A DNA stretch of 50,559 nt from Bacillus sp. DNRA2 (GCF_012843265.1 NZ_JABAIT010000026.1:1-50559), one strand, 5' to 3'; shown: positions 41,133-50,339, counted from the first letter of the stretch. The notes: generated from the sequence alone by a model not told the origin. Program-made: numbers and translations.

Positions 41133-42244
41133 TAGAAACTCTCCCTCATGTAATGGTAATAGGCTGAGCAGCTTCCTTCGGCAGAAACCATGCATGGACC
41201 AATTGGATTCATTGGTCGACAAGCTTTTCCAAACAAAGAGCATTCGTTTGGTGAAATAATTCCCCTAATGACTTCGCCACAGCGACATTTTGTTTTCTTT
41301 GGTGCTTCTAAGGTTATGGAGAACCGCTTTTTAGCATTATACTGGTCGAATTCAGGCTTTAAATCCAAACCACTATTTGATATTACACCAATTCCACGCC
41401 ATGCTTCATCACAAACCGTGAAATAGGTCTCCATCCAGGTTTTCGCTACTTGGTTACCAGTTTTTGTAACAATCGATTTATGATCGTTAATAATTTTTGC
41501 CTCTTTTTTCAAGGACAAATCTATCAATTTATCTATGCCACTTAAAAGCTCTGCTGGTTCGAATCCAGAAATCACTCCAGATACACCGTACTCGTTGACT
41601 AAAAATTGATATGAATCTTCACCTAATACAATCGACACATGACCTGGAAGTAAAAAACCATCCAAACGAACATCGCCAGCATCCAATAATGTTCTTAGAA
41701 TTGGTTCTACTAACTTTGTCGTCATCCATAATGAGAAATTCTTCAACTGAAGTTTATCTGCCTCTCCAACGAGTAAAGATAAAATCGGAATGGTGGTTTC
41801 AAAACCAATCCCTAGGAATACAACTTGTTTGTCGGGGTTTTCCTCGGCAATGCGGATTGCATCAACCGGAGAATATAATACCCTTATATCCTTACCAGCT
41901 GTTTTAGCATGTAGAAGGTTTTTCGACGAACCAGGAACTCGAACCATATCCCCAAAAGTGCAAATAATCCGATCATCACCTTCACTGAGCGCAATCATCG
42001 CATCAATTGATTGCTGATCTGTAACACAAACTGGACAACCTGGACCAGAAATGAGCTTAACATCATCTAATAACGCTTGCTTTACCCCTGATTTCGCCAG
42101 AGCCATAGTATGTGAACCACAAACCTCCATATAGGCAGGTTTGCGTCCATAAATACTTTGAAATGTCTGTGCTTTCTCTTTTACCGATTCCAATAATGCT
42201 TTACAAATTTCTGGGTTAGAGGACTGTTTAAGTATTTCGAGCAT
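41132..42244 (-). CDS. hypD: Hydrogenase maturation protein HypD
   Basis: 370 residues, normal length. It builds the Fe(CN)2CO unit together with HypC. Conserved parts: EVCGSHTMALAKSG (Cys/His of the iron site), ISGPGCPVCVTDQ, FGDMVRVPGS and GFETTIP. The C-terminal [4Fe-4S] Cys cluster stands in KCRCGEVIRG, NECSLFGKACRP and GPCMVSAEGSCSAYY. ATG (MLEIL) overlaps the end of hypC by 17 bases, and its stop touches the hypE start. Read with hypC and hypE, all cyano-carrier steps are present. Confidence 0.97.
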   Translation of the reverse strand: MLEILKQSSNPEICKALLESVKEKAQTFQSIYGRKPAYMEVCGSHTMALAKSGVKQALLDDVKLISGPGCPVCVTDQQSIDAMIALSEGDDRIICTFGDMVRVPGSSKNLLHAKTAGKDIRVLYSPVDAIRIAEENPDKQVVFLGIGFETTIPILSLLVGEADKLQLKNFSLWMTTKLVEPILRTLLDAGDVRLDGFLLPGHVSIVLGEDSYQFLVNEYGVSGVISGFEPAELLSGIDKLIDLSLKKEAKIINDHKSIVTKTGNQVAKTWMETYFTVCDEAWRGIGVISNSGLDLKPEFDQYNAKKRFSITLEAPKKTKCRCGEVIRGIISPNECSLFGKACRPMNPIGPCMVSAEGSCSAYYHYMRESF

Positions 42245-42452
42245 CAGTTAGTTTCCTCCACTCTTCAACACTTATTTTTGCATATTCCTCATCCACGATT
42301 GACATCGCTTGACCCGCATGGACAATCACATAATCTCCAATTTCCACTTCAGGGACAAAAATGATACCTACGGTCGTTTGTGTTCCCATTACATCGACAA
42401 CCGCTGAGTATTCGTGCTTTTCAATTACTTTAGCTGGTACCCCTACACACAT
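42228..42452 (-). CDS. hypC: Hydrogenase maturation chaperone HypC
   Basis: 74 residues. It begins MCVGVPAKVIEKHEYSAVVD; Cys2 is the residue that holds the Fe(CN)2CO precursor and gives it to the large subunit. A beta-barrel with VEIGDYVIVHAGQAMSIVDE and a C-terminal helix follows. ATG lies in the end of hypF (10-base overlap), with GGAGGGAGCAGC in front. Only one HypC-type chaperone is present, so it serves the single large subunit of this operon. Confidence 0.97.
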   Translation of the reverse strand: MCVGVPAKVIEKHEYSAVVDVMGTQTTVGIIFVPEVEIGDYVIVHAGQAMSIVDEEYAKISVEEWRKLTDARNT

Positions 42453-44737
42453 GCTGCTCCCTCCCTTATCGCTGACGCAACTAAAAGCTGTCCGTATGAT
42501 AATCCCCCATCATTGCAAGGGACCTTTTGATGATTGTATACTGTAAAATCATTTGTGAGCAGCTCTTTTGACAGCTTCTCTCGTAAATACCGATTATGAA
42601 AACTGCCACCTGACATGACAACCCTATTTGGGCGTGTCGGAAATTTCCGTTTAAGTTCGAGCATTACCGAAACGATAGCTCTGACAATTGTTTCATGAAA
42701 TCTAGTACTAATTTCTTCAATTGCAGTTCCAACAATGACGTCCTCGGCAATTTCCTGGAGCATTTTGCTAAAATCAAAATCGAACAGACTGTTAGCTCGA
42801 TTAATTTCAAATGAATAGGGACTGACCTCAGCTGTGAACTCTGTACTTTCACTAAGCTTTATGGCTGCTTCCCCATCATAGGTGGAAACATGGCAAAGCC
42901 CAGCCATTGCACTTACAGCATCAAATAATCTGCCGCAAGTTCCCGCCTGTATCGTATTAATATTTTTCTGCAGCATGGTTTGAATAACAGTTAGATCTGA
43001 CAGTTTCTCAGGGAACAGTTGCTTTGCATACGTAATGCCATTATCACCGAGCAATGAAATAAGCATCGCACTAGCGTTCCGCCATGGTTCTTTTATCGCC
43101 TTTTCACCACCAGGAAGCGGTGTATACCTTAAGTGCCCCTGACGTTCAAAGCTCTTGTAATCTCCATAGAGGATTTCAAACCCCCAAATATGGCCGTCAA
43201 TCCCATATCCTGTTCCATCTAGGATAATTCCATAACATTCTTCTTCCAGTTCATTTTCAGCCATACATGCTGCCATATGAGCATGATGATGCTGTACTTC
43301 AATTACTTCATTAAACTTGTAATCCCTAGCAATTTCCCTCGATAAATATCCTGGATGAGTATCAATAACTGCTGTAGTCTTGGGAATATCAACCCATTTT
43401 AATATATGGTTTAATTCGTGCTTATAATGATTGATTGTTTCGATATTTTCCAAATCGCCAATATGTGGACCTATAAAAATTTGTTCGTTTCTTCCAATTG
43501 AAAAGGTCGTCTTTTGTTGCCCACCAAATGCGACGATACCCGTTACATTCTTGTTAATTGGTAAGGGATCGGGGACGTAGCCTCGTGAACGACGTAAAAA
43601 ATCCTGATTTTTGTTATTTAGTTGAACAACCGAATCATCTACAGGGTGTAAAATTTCCCGATTATGGATTAAATAAAAATCCGCAATCCCCTGTAAATAG
43701 TGAAAAACTGTTTCCTCATTATATATCATCGGTAAACCAGAAGGATTGGCGCTTGTCATCACAAGACACTTCACTTCTGACTCATCGAACAAAAGATGGT
43801 GCAGCGGCGCGTATGGAAGCATCACTCCAATAGTATTCATACCTGGTGCAATTCCATCTGCCAAATCATAGGTTTGATTTTTCTTAACAATAACAATTGG
43901 GCTTTCAGGACTTAATAAGATGTCTGTTTCTTGACAACTCAGTTCAGCAAAGTTTTTCACTTCATTAAGCGAAGCAGCCATAACGGCAAGCGGCCTTACT
44001 TTACGATTTTTTCGTAATCTGAGCAGCTGTACAGCTTCCTCGTTACGTGCATCACAGGCAAGGTGATACCCACCAATTCCTTTAATTGCAATAATTTTGC
44101 CTAGTTCAAGTAGTCGAATTGTTTCGCGCAAGGAGTCACTTACTTCAAGGGCAACTCCATTTGCATCGTATAGAAAAATATCCGGTCCACATTTTGGACA
44201 GGCAATTGGTTGAGCATGATGCCTCCGATTAAGTGGATTTTCATACTCCGCTTGACAATCTGGACACATTTTAAATGATCCCATCGTCGTGTATGGACGG
44301 TCATACGGAAGCTCACGAATAATTGTATACCTCGGACCACATTGAGTACAGTTAATAAAAGGATAACGATAGCGAAAATCTCGCGGGTTACGCATTTCCG
44401 TTAGGCAGTCATCACAAACGGCTGAGTCTATCGGAATAACCAACATCGATGCGCCACTACGCTCACTTTTTATGATAGAAAAAGTAGTGAAGCCCACAAT
44501 CTCGGCTTCAGCTACAATAATTTTGTCAATCTTTGAAAGTCGAGGAGCTTTGTGTTCTAAATCATGAAGGAAGGAGTGAAGCTTTTTTTCTTCCCCTTCA
44601 AGGTGTATCTTCACACCATCCATGTTGTTCTGAACGGAACCAAAAAGCTTGTACCGGTCTGCTAGTCCGAATACAAACGGGCGAAAGCCCACTCCCTGAA
44701 CTCGGCCTCTAACCGATATTCTTTTGGCTGCAATCAT
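42443..44737 (-). CDS. hypF: Carbamoyltransferase HypF
   Basis: 764 residues, normal length. Domains in order: acylphosphatase-like (about 1-90, GRVQGVGFRPFVFGLADRY); two zinc-finger pairs (about 105-190: CDDCLTEM, CTQCGPRYT, CPDCQAEY, CPKCG); YrdC-like carbamoyl-AMP domain (about 200-380, IKGIGGYHLACDARNEEAVQ); C-terminal Kae1-like carbamoyltransferase (VEVQHHHAHMAACMAENELE, YGIILDGTGYGIDGHIWGFE, VVMSGGSFHNRYL). It makes the cyano precursor by moving carbamoyl to HypE. ATG (MIAAKR) lies within the end of hypB (29-base overlap). Confidence 0.97.
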   Translation of the reverse strand: MIAAKRISVRGRVQGVGFRPFVFGLADRYKLFGSVQNNMDGVKIHLEGEEKKLHSFLHDLEHKAPRLSKIDKIIVAEAEIVGFTTFSIIKSERSGASMLVIPIDSAVCDDCLTEMRNPRDFRYRYPFINCTQCGPRYTIIRELPYDRPYTTMGSFKMCPDCQAEYENPLNRRHHAQPIACPKCGPDIFLYDANGVALEVSDSLRETIRLLELGKIIAIKGIGGYHLACDARNEEAVQLLRLRKNRKVRPLAVMAASLNEVKNFAELSCQETDILLSPESPIVIVKKNQTYDLADGIAPGMNTIGVMLPYAPLHHLLFDESEVKCLVMTSANPSGLPMIYNEETVFHYLQGIADFYLIHNREILHPVDDSVVQLNNKNQDFLRRSRGYVPDPLPINKNVTGIVAFGGQQKTTFSIGRNEQIFIGPHIGDLENIETINHYKHELNHILKWVDIPKTTAVIDTHPGYLSREIARDYKFNEVIEVQHHHAHMAACMAENELEEECYGIILDGTGYGIDGHIWGFEILYGDYKSFERQGHLRYTPLPGGEKAIKEPWRNASAMLISLLGDNGITYAKQLFPEKLSDLTVIQTMLQKNINTIQAGTCGRLFDAVSAMAGLCHVSTYDGEAAIKLSESTEFTAEVSPYSFEINRANSLFDFDFSKMLQEIAEDVIVGTAIEEISTRFHETIVRAIVSVMLELKRKFPTRPNRVVMSGGSFHNRYLREKLSKELLTNDFTVYNHQKVPCNDGGLSYGQLLVASAIREGAACV

Positions 44738-45380
44738 ATCCCATCACACCTTCAATCCAAGTAAGCCAATTATCAAAACCTTCCTTTGTTGTGGCTGAAA
44801 TAGGAATCAGTGTAGATTCGGGATTAATCCCTTCTAGATCGATTTTTGCTTGTTCAACATCAAAATTTAAGTATGGCAGCAAATCGATCTTATTAACGAG
44901 CACTAACTCGGTTCGCATAAACATTGTTGGATATTTGGGAATTTTATCATTCCCTTCCGGAACACTTAATACGGCAATTTTCTTATGCTGACCTAAATCA
45001 TAGCCGGATGGACAAACTAAATTGCCTACATTTTCAATAAATAATATATCAATTTCATCCAAATCTAATTCTGCTAAAGCCGCCGCTACCATACGCGCAT
45101 CTAGATGACATCCGCCATGTGTATTAATTTGTACAGCTTTCGCACCCATTGCCCGGATCCGATCAGCATCCCTTTCAGTAGCCAAGTCCCCTTCGATAAC
45201 AGCAATTCGATAACGACCAGATAAGGCCCTCACTGTTTCTTCTAGCAACGTTGTTTTTCCCGCTCCAGGTGAACTCATCATATTAATGACAAACGTATTT
45301 GTATCAACAAACAGTTCCCTGTTAAATTCCGCTGCCTTGTTATTGTTAGTTAATACATCTGTTCTTAACGTTACTTTCAT
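44709..45380 (-). CDS. hypB: Hydrogenase nickel incorporation GTPase HypB
   Basis: 223 residues. P-loop MSSPGAGKTTLLEETV; nickel/zinc site residues in NTHGGCHLDARMVAAALAEL (the Cys-His pair) and the conserved NLVCPSGYDLG; base recognition in LVNKIDLLPY. The His-rich N-terminal nickel store of some HypB proteins is absent: residues 1-30 (MKVTLRTDVLTNNNKAAEFN) carry none. It works with HypA to insert Ni. Start ATG at 45380 lies 6 bases past the hypA stop. Confidence 0.97.
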   Translation of the reverse strand: MKVTLRTDVLTNNNKAAEFNRELFVDTNTFVINMMSSPGAGKTTLLEETVRALSGRYRIAVIEGDLATERDADRIRAMGAKAVQINTHGGCHLDARMVAAALAELDLDEIDILFIENVGNLVCPSGYDLGQHKKIAVLSVPEGNDKIPKYPTMFMRTELVLVNKIDLLPYLNFDVEQAKIDLEGINPESTLIPISATTKEGFDNWLTWIEGVMGYDCSQKNIG

Positions 45381-45386
45381 AGCTTG

Positions 45387-45737
45387 TTATCTCCCCTCGT
45401 ATGATAAGACTTGGAACGTTTCACCTGAAGTAATTTTTCCAGATGGCAAAAGGCATATTGGGCATTGAGCAATTCGGTGGTCCGGCTGATACACATGACC
45501 ACACAAAACACATTCTGCCCTCGCTGCCTCATTATGAATTTCTAATGTGGCAGACGAGTCGATAAAATGAGGATTTTGCTCTTTAAATATTTCAAAAGCC
45601 ATGACTAAGGCATCGGGCAAGACATTGCTAACTTCACCAACTATTAATTCTACTTTTTGGAGCTTCTTCATTCCCTTTGACTCTGCATCATCTTGAATAA
45701 TATTTAATACATCACCCATTAATGACATTTCATGCAT
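45387..45737 (-). CDS. hypA: Hydrogenase nickel chaperone HypA
   Basis: 116 residues from the ATG at 45737, giving MHEMSLMGDVLNIIQDDAE with the Met1-His2 nickel-binding N-terminus; the longer frame would hide it. The zinc domain has two Cys pairs, AECVLCGH and AQCPICLLP. It gives Ni(II) to HypB for the large subunit. The next gene, hypB, is 6 bases after its stop. Confidence 0.96.
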   Translation of the reverse strand: MHEMSLMGDVLNIIQDDAESKGMKKLQKVELIVGEVSNVLPDALVMAFEIFKEQNPHFIDSSATLEIHNEAARAECVLCGHVYQPDHRIAQCPICLLPSGKITSGETFQVLSYEGR

Positions 45738-45769
45738 GAGAATCATTCCTTATTCATGTTGTCACAGCC

Positions 45770-46186
45770 CTATCGTTTTAGCCCAATATAATATCCACCA
45801 CTTTTTAGTAATATTGGTAACTCCTCGAAGGCTAAATTCCCAGATTCTGTTTGAAAATTATAATCTTTCGAACAATTAAAACATTTACAAGTTAATAATA
45901 GGTTTGATAGATTAAGAAGATTGGAACACGAGGGGCAAATACCGCTCAATGCCCTCATGTTCCCATTTGCATGAATAATATAAATTGGTTTTCCATTGAT
46001 AAAATATTCATTTACCTTGGAAAACTCTGTATCCATTTGACACACAAACATCCAGCGAATCCCAAGCATAGAGTCAGCGGTCTTTTCCAGCTTCTCAATT
46101 TCCTCATCCACAAACGGTTCAGATACCGTTCTAATGGTGCTGAATAACCCCTTCCTCATTTCCTTAAAAAAATCCTGTCTGTTCAC
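45770..46186 (-). CDS. Rieske-like protein with cysteines in place of the ligand histidines
   Basis: 138 residues from the GTG at 46186, chosen because GGAGAG lies seven bases before it and the codon overlaps the protease stop (ATGTGA); a TTG five codons earlier is possible. Residues 1-50 are helical and charged. From about residue 50 the chain fits a Rieske fold: a strand (PIYIIHANGNMRALSGICPS), then CPSCSNLL (C84, C87), CKCFNC (C100, C102, C105) and FQTESGNLAFEELPILL. Rieske proteins have C-x-H and C-x2-H; here Ser/Cys replace the His, leaving CxxC pairs. It may bind Fe in rubredoxin fashion, or zinc. It lies in the hydrogenase operon between protease and hypA, where other operons carry accessory redox proteins (HoxR/HupI rubredoxins). 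Confidence 0.6.
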   Translation of the reverse strand: MNRQDFFKEMRKGLFSTIRTVSEPFVDEEIEKLEKTADSMLGIRWMFVCQMDTEFSKVNEYFINGKPIYIIHANGNMRALSGICPSCSNLLNLSNLLLTCKCFNCSKDYNFQTESGNLAFEELPILLKSGGYYIGLKR

Positions 46187-46671
46187 ATTGCTTCTCTCCA
46201 AACTTGTATTTGGTGTTGAACAGCTTCTGCAAGATTAGTTAATTTAGCTTGATTTTCAGGGGATAATTGAACACCAAGTTCCAAACAAGTTGGTTGCATA
46301 CCGACCATTGCAATGTGTTTTGGATATCTCTCACGCAGCTTTGCAGCAAACAATACTTCCTGGAAACCTAGTTGATGGATTGACATTTTTATACCGAAAT
46401 AAGCAGGGATCTCCTCACCTTTTAAGGTAATAATCTCGCCGCCTGATTTGCCGGCATTTATCGCATCAATGACAAGTAAATAATCAGTATCCTCGACCGG
46501 ACCCAACAGTTTCATCCCATCTGTCGAACCTTCGATTATTTCGATTGACTGATCATCTTTATACAGTTCCTCTAATAAGGGAAGAATATGGACGCCAACC
46601 CCTTCATCAGAAAAAATGCTATTGCCTATTCCTAATATCGTGATTTTTTTATCTGAGCTGCTATTGTTCAT
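46183..46671 (-). CDS. hyaD: Hydrogenase maturation protease (HyaD/HupD family)
   Basis: 162 residues from the ATG at 46671 (MNNSSSDKKITILGIGNSIF), preceded by GGAGGAAAAG; the start lies in the cytochrome gene's end (11-base overlap). Ni-sensing acidic residues in GIGNSIFSDEGVGVHI (Asp/Glu) and LLVIDAINAGKSGGEIITLK (Asp), and His in MSIHQLGFQEVLFAAKLRER. After nickel insertion it removes the C-terminal 15 residues of the large subunit. Specific to the hydrogenase of this operon by position. Confidence 0.95.
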   Translation of the reverse strand: MNNSSSDKKITILGIGNSIFSDEGVGVHILPLLEELYKDDQSIEIIEGSTDGMKLLGPVEDTDYLLVIDAINAGKSGGEIITLKGEEIPAYFGIKMSIHQLGFQEVLFAAKLRERYPKHIAMVGMQPTCLELGVQLSPENQAKLTNLAEAVQHQIQVWREAM

Positions 46672-47455
46672 CTTTTCCTCCAATCGCCTTCTTTGGCTCC
46701 ACTTTATATCCTGTACCAATTGAAGAAAGTGTTCCGTTTCTTTCAAGGTAATCGTCACGCCAAGCTAGGTAAATATGAATCACTGAAAATACCATAAACG
46801 CCCAAGCGATTAGATGGTGCCAAGAGCGAATGGAAAAGCTGTCGCCAAAAACACTCGGCACCCATGCAAAAAGAGTCGCGAAAAACGATCCATGCTGAGG
46901 TTCAAAGTAAAGATAAAAGCCAGTTAAGATAATCCCAATTGAGCCAATCCCAATGAAAACGATATAGCTCATTATCGCCAAAGGATTATGACCAACGTAA
47001 TGCGGTTTTTTATGTTTCATAAATAAGTAAAATTTTACAGTTTCAAACATTTCCTTCCAATAAATGAGTCGGAATATGTTTTGTGATGAATATTTGTTAC
47101 CTGCAAAGATCCAGTAAAACCGAAAAATAGAGTTAATCGTAAATACAAACGCAGCAAAGAAATGTGTATATCGCATCCAACCCATTAAATTAGAATAGTA
47201 TGCTTCCTCAGGGATGGTTGCAGCTGCGAACGGTTTACCGATATAAATACCCGTCACCATTAAGAAAAGAATTGCGATTGCATTCACCCAGTGCCAAATC
47301 CGAACCGGCAACTCCCAAACATAAACCTTGACAACGTCATTGCCAATCGGTTTAGTAATCGGAGGACGATTTCGTCTGAAACTGGTTTCGCTGTTCTCAC
47401 CAGGTAGAAGCGGTATCGAACCCTTTTTTCGGTGGATAATTTTTGGATTAGGCAT
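46661..47455 (-). CDS. hyaC: Ni/Fe-hydrogenase b-type cytochrome subunit
   Basis: 264 residues with four membrane helices. First helix VWELPVRIWHWVNAIAILFL (His ligand region); second after YSNLMGWMRYTHFFAAFVFT (His); helix three VGHNPLAIMSYIVFIGIGSI; the last part has SIRSWHHLIAWAFMVFSVIH with two further His for heme b. It takes electrons from the small subunit at the outer membrane face and reduces quinone. The N-terminal about 35 residues are basic and cytosolic. It lies 12 bases downstream of the large-subunit gene. Confidence 0.94.
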   Translation of the reverse strand: MPNPKIIHRKKGSIPLLPGENSETSFRRNRPPITKPIGNDVVKVYVWELPVRIWHWVNAIAILFLMVTGIYIGKPFAAATIPEEAYYSNLMGWMRYTHFFAAFVFTINSIFRFYWIFAGNKYSSQNIFRLIYWKEMFETVKFYLFMKHKKPHYVGHNPLAIMSYIVFIGIGSIGIILTGFYLYFEPQHGSFFATLFAWVPSVFGDSFSIRSWHHLIAWAFMVFSVIHIYLAWRDDYLERNGTLSSIGTGYKVEPKKAIGGKDEQ

Positions 47456-47467
47456 AACGCACTCCTC

Positions 47468-49189
47468 CTATCCGATTCGAATTTCCGTGGATTGTTGATT
47501 TTCCAAATCGGTTAAATGAACAGCACAGGCTAGGCAAGGGTCAAAGGAGTGAATAATTCTTAATATCTCTAATGGCTTTTCCTTGTCTAATAATGGAGTA
47601 CCTTTAAGCGCCGCTTCATATGCACCAATTTTCCCTTTATTATCCTTAGGTGAAGCATTCCAAGTTGTTGGTACAACTGCTTGATAATTCTTTGTCTTAC
47701 CATCTTCAATTTGAATCCAATGACCGAGTGCTCCCCGAGGTGCCTCCATCCAGCCTACACCTTGTGCTTTTTTAGGCCAGCTTTCTGGCTCCCATTTTGA
47801 TCGATCAAAGGTGATTTGGTTACCATTTTTCACATTCTTAAATAATTCATCCATATCGTTTCTCATCCAATCAGCAATGAGAACAGCTTCTAAACCACGA
47901 GCAACCGTACGTCCAAGTGCTGATTGCAGAGCAGTGATTGGCAATCCAAGTTTGGCAAGTGTACTATCAACGATATTCACAATTTCTTCTTTGCCAGAAG
48001 CATATCCAACCATCATCCGTGCAAGCGGACCAGTTTCCATTGGATTTCCCTTCCAACGAGGTGCTTTTAACCAGCTATATTTTTCATCTGTATTTAACTC
48101 TTTAAACGGTGCTTTCGGACCAGTATATTTAAGTGTTGTTTCACCATCCCATGGATGCTTACCAACGCCACCTTCTTTACCATCATAGGTGTACCAAGAA
48201 TGATCGATAAATTCCTGAACATGTTCTGGATTTTTGAGATCAACTTCCAATACTTCATTCACATTTCCATTTAAAATAATTCCGCGCGGCATGCGGTATA
48301 GCTTAGGATCATTTATGCTACCAGTTGAGAAATCTCCATAGCATAAATAGTTATTTAATCCCCCGCCATGGGTCCAGTCCTTATAGAATGAACCAATTGC
48401 GAGCAGATCAGGAATATATACCTGATTAACAAACTCTTTTGCTTCATCGATTAACTGAGAAACCCGCATTAATCTTTCGGCATGAATTCCGTTATCACTA
48501 TTGATATCAAGCGGTGTTGCCATACCACCAACTACATAGTGAGGATGTGGATTTTTTCCACCAAAAATCGTATGGATTTGAACTATTTCCTTTTGCCATT
48601 CTAACGCTTCGAGATAATGAGCTACTGCTAGTAAATTAACCTCTGCAGGCAATTTATAGGCTGCATGTCCCCAATAACCTTTTGCAAAAATCCCCAATTG
48701 ACCACTTTCGACAATTTTCTTCACCTTATTTTGAACATCTTTAAAATAACCAGGTGAAGATTTTGGCCAAGTTGAGATTGACTGCGCCAGTTTTGAAGTC
48801 TCATCTGGATTTGCACTTAACGCGCTGACCACATCAACCCAGTCCAAAGCATGGAGATGATAAAAATGGACAACGTGGTCATGCAAGAATAACGTTTCAT
48901 TCATTATTTCACGTATTAAGTGCGCATTACGAGGTATTTCTATTTTCAAGGCATCCTCAACTGATCGAATCGAAGCTAAGGCATGTACTGTCGTACATAC
49001 ACCACATATCCGTTGCACAAAAGCCCATACATCCCGTGGATCTCGGTCACGAACAATGAGCTCTAAGCCGCGAACAGCAGTCCCCGAACTATAAGCATTT
49101 TTTATTACCCCTGCATCATCAATATCCGCTTCAATCCGTAAATGCCCTTCAATTCTTGTTATCGGATCAACAACTATTCGCTCGCTCAT
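47468..49189 (-). CDS. hyaB: [NiFe] hydrogenase large subunit
   Basis: 573 residues. The NiFe site ligands are Cys62 and Cys65 in VQRICGVCTTVHA (L1) and Cys552 and Cys555 in FDPCLACAVH (L2). His558 is followed by the 15-residue tail LTDLENQQSTEIRIG that HyaD should cut off. The first residues VVDPITRIEGHLRIEADI are the standard start. It oxidises H2 at the outer face of the membrane and is exported together with the small subunit. ATG overlaps the small-subunit stop by 4 bases. A group 1 uptake-type enzyme by sequence plan. Confidence 0.97.
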   Translation of the reverse strand: MSERIVVDPITRIEGHLRIEADIDDAGVIKNAYSSGTAVRGLELIVRDRDPRDVWAFVQRICGVCTTVHALASIRSVEDALKIEIPRNAHLIREIMNETLFLHDHVVHFYHLHALDWVDVVSALSANPDETSKLAQSISTWPKSSPGYFKDVQNKVKKIVESGQLGIFAKGYWGHAAYKLPAEVNLLAVAHYLEALEWQKEIVQIHTIFGGKNPHPHYVVGGMATPLDINSDNGIHAERLMRVSQLIDEAKEFVNQVYIPDLLAIGSFYKDWTHGGGLNNYLCYGDFSTGSINDPKLYRMPRGIILNGNVNEVLEVDLKNPEHVQEFIDHSWYTYDGKEGGVGKHPWDGETTLKYTGPKAPFKELNTDEKYSWLKAPRWKGNPMETGPLARMMVGYASGKEEIVNIVDSTLAKLGLPITALQSALGRTVARGLEAVLIADWMRNDMDELFKNVKNGNQITFDRSKWEPESWPKKAQGVGWMEAPRGALGHWIQIEDGKTKNYQAVVPTTWNASPKDNKGKIGAYEAALKGTPLLDKEKPLEILRIIHSFDPCLACAVHLTDLENQQSTEIRIG

Positions 49190-50259
49190 TCATCTTCCCC
49201 CCGCTTTTCATCATGTTTCTTTTTCATCACTGTAAGACCTGCATGGGCAAGAACTCCGGCTGCGGTAAGTCCGACTGCCGTTGCACCTATTTGATCTGGG
49301 TTGATTGTTGTTTGAGTTCCTGGAATTTTTGCACGGCGAACAAAGAATGGACCATTATCCCAAAAACCTTCCTCCGAACAACCAATACACGGATTTCCGG
49401 ATTGTATTGGATAACTCACACCACCATTCCAACGCATTTCTGCGCATGAATTATATGTAGTTGGCCCTTTACAACCTACTTTATAAAGACAATATCCTTG
49501 CTTTGCACCTTCGTCGTCGAAGGACTCGACGAATAACCCAGCATCAAAGTATGCTCGGCGATTACACTTATCATGAATTCTATGTCTATAAAATGCTTTC
49601 GGACGACCTAAATGGTCTGTTTCCGGAAGTGAACCAAACGTAATAAAATGAGCAATTACTCCGGTCATAACCTCAGCAATTGGAGGACAACCAGGAACTA
49701 ATATAACGGGTTTACCTGATACGAATGCAGTGATTGGTTTAGCGCCCGTTGGATTCGGCTTAGCAGCAGCTATTCCGCCCCATGACGCACAACTTCCATA
49801 AGAAATGATAGCTGCTGCTCCTCCTGCAACCTTCTTAAAGGTTTCCTTCGCAGCGTTTCCAGCAACACTTAAATAAGCATCATCATCTGGTATGCTGCCT
49901 TCACATGCCAAAATATATTTACCATCATAATCCTTTAATACTTGTTCCATTGCTTCATCTACCTGATGACCACTTGCTGCAGATAACACCTCAGAATACT
50001 CGAGTGAAATCATATTAAATAAAACGCTTTCAACCTTTGGATGGGCACTTCTGATAAATGATTCTGAACAACCTGTACAATCTTGAAATTGCAACCAAAT
50101 GACAGGAACACGAGATTTTGTCTCCATAGCCTTGACGACTTTATCATTCTGGGAAAAATCCAAGCCAATCGCAGCTGTTAAAGCAGTACACATTTTCAAA
50201 AAGTCACGTCTGGAAAAACCTTGTTCTAAAGCTGATTCATAAATCGTCTTCTCTCTCAT
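49186..50259 (-). CDS. hyaA: [NiFe] hydrogenase small subunit with Tat signal
   Basis: 357 residues. The Tat signal SRRDFLK lies at 16-22. Proximal cluster Cys61 and Cys64 (FQDCTGCSES), Cys157 (SYGSCASWGG) and Cys191 (VPGCPP). Gly63 and Gly162 stand where O2-tolerant enzymes have two extra Cys, so the proximal cluster is a normal [4Fe-4S]. Distal cluster His229, Cys232, Cys257 and Cys263; medial [3Fe-4S] Cys272, Cys291 and Cys294 with Pro290. C-terminal membrane anchor 326-346 (ATAVGLTAAGVLAHAGLTVM). ATG follows GAGGGGGGAACGAAG. First gene of an eleven-gene operon. Confidence 0.97.
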   Translation of the reverse strand: MREKTIYESALEQGFSRRDFLKMCTALTAAIGLDFSQNDKVVKAMETKSRVPVIWLQFQDCTGCSESFIRSAHPKVESVLFNMISLEYSEVLSAASGHQVDEAMEQVLKDYDGKYILACEGSIPDDDAYLSVAGNAAKETFKKVAGGAAAIISYGSCASWGGIAAAKPNPTGAKPITAFVSGKPVILVPGCPPIAEVMTGVIAHFITFGSLPETDHLGRPKAFYRHRIHDKCNRRAYFDAGLFVESFDDEGAKQGYCLYKVGCKGPTTYNSCAEMRWNGGVSYPIQSGNPCIGCSEEGFWDNGPFFVRRAKIPGTQTTINPDQIGATAVGLTAAGVLAHAGLTVMKKKHDEKRGEDE

Positions 50260-50308
50260 CTTCGTTCCCCCCTCTTTATATTATTGAAAAAACAATGATT
50301 TCAGAAAA

Positions 50309-50339
50309 ATTATATCGTACAAATGAAAAAAATATCCAA
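50309..50339 (-). promoter_or_regulatory. Possible promoter of the hydrogenase operon
   Basis: Minus strand TATAAT at 50314-50309 and TTGGAT at 50339-50334, spacer 19 bases (long). A dyad-like TTGTGTCAATAATGTAACAA (50340-50359) just upstream could bind a CRP/FNR- or Rex-type redox regulator, but the match is weak. Confidence 0.35.

Noticed and set aside
49186-50259. O2-tolerant (six-Cys) hydrogenase
   Set aside because: The two extra Cys positions of the proximal cluster are Gly63 and Gly162.
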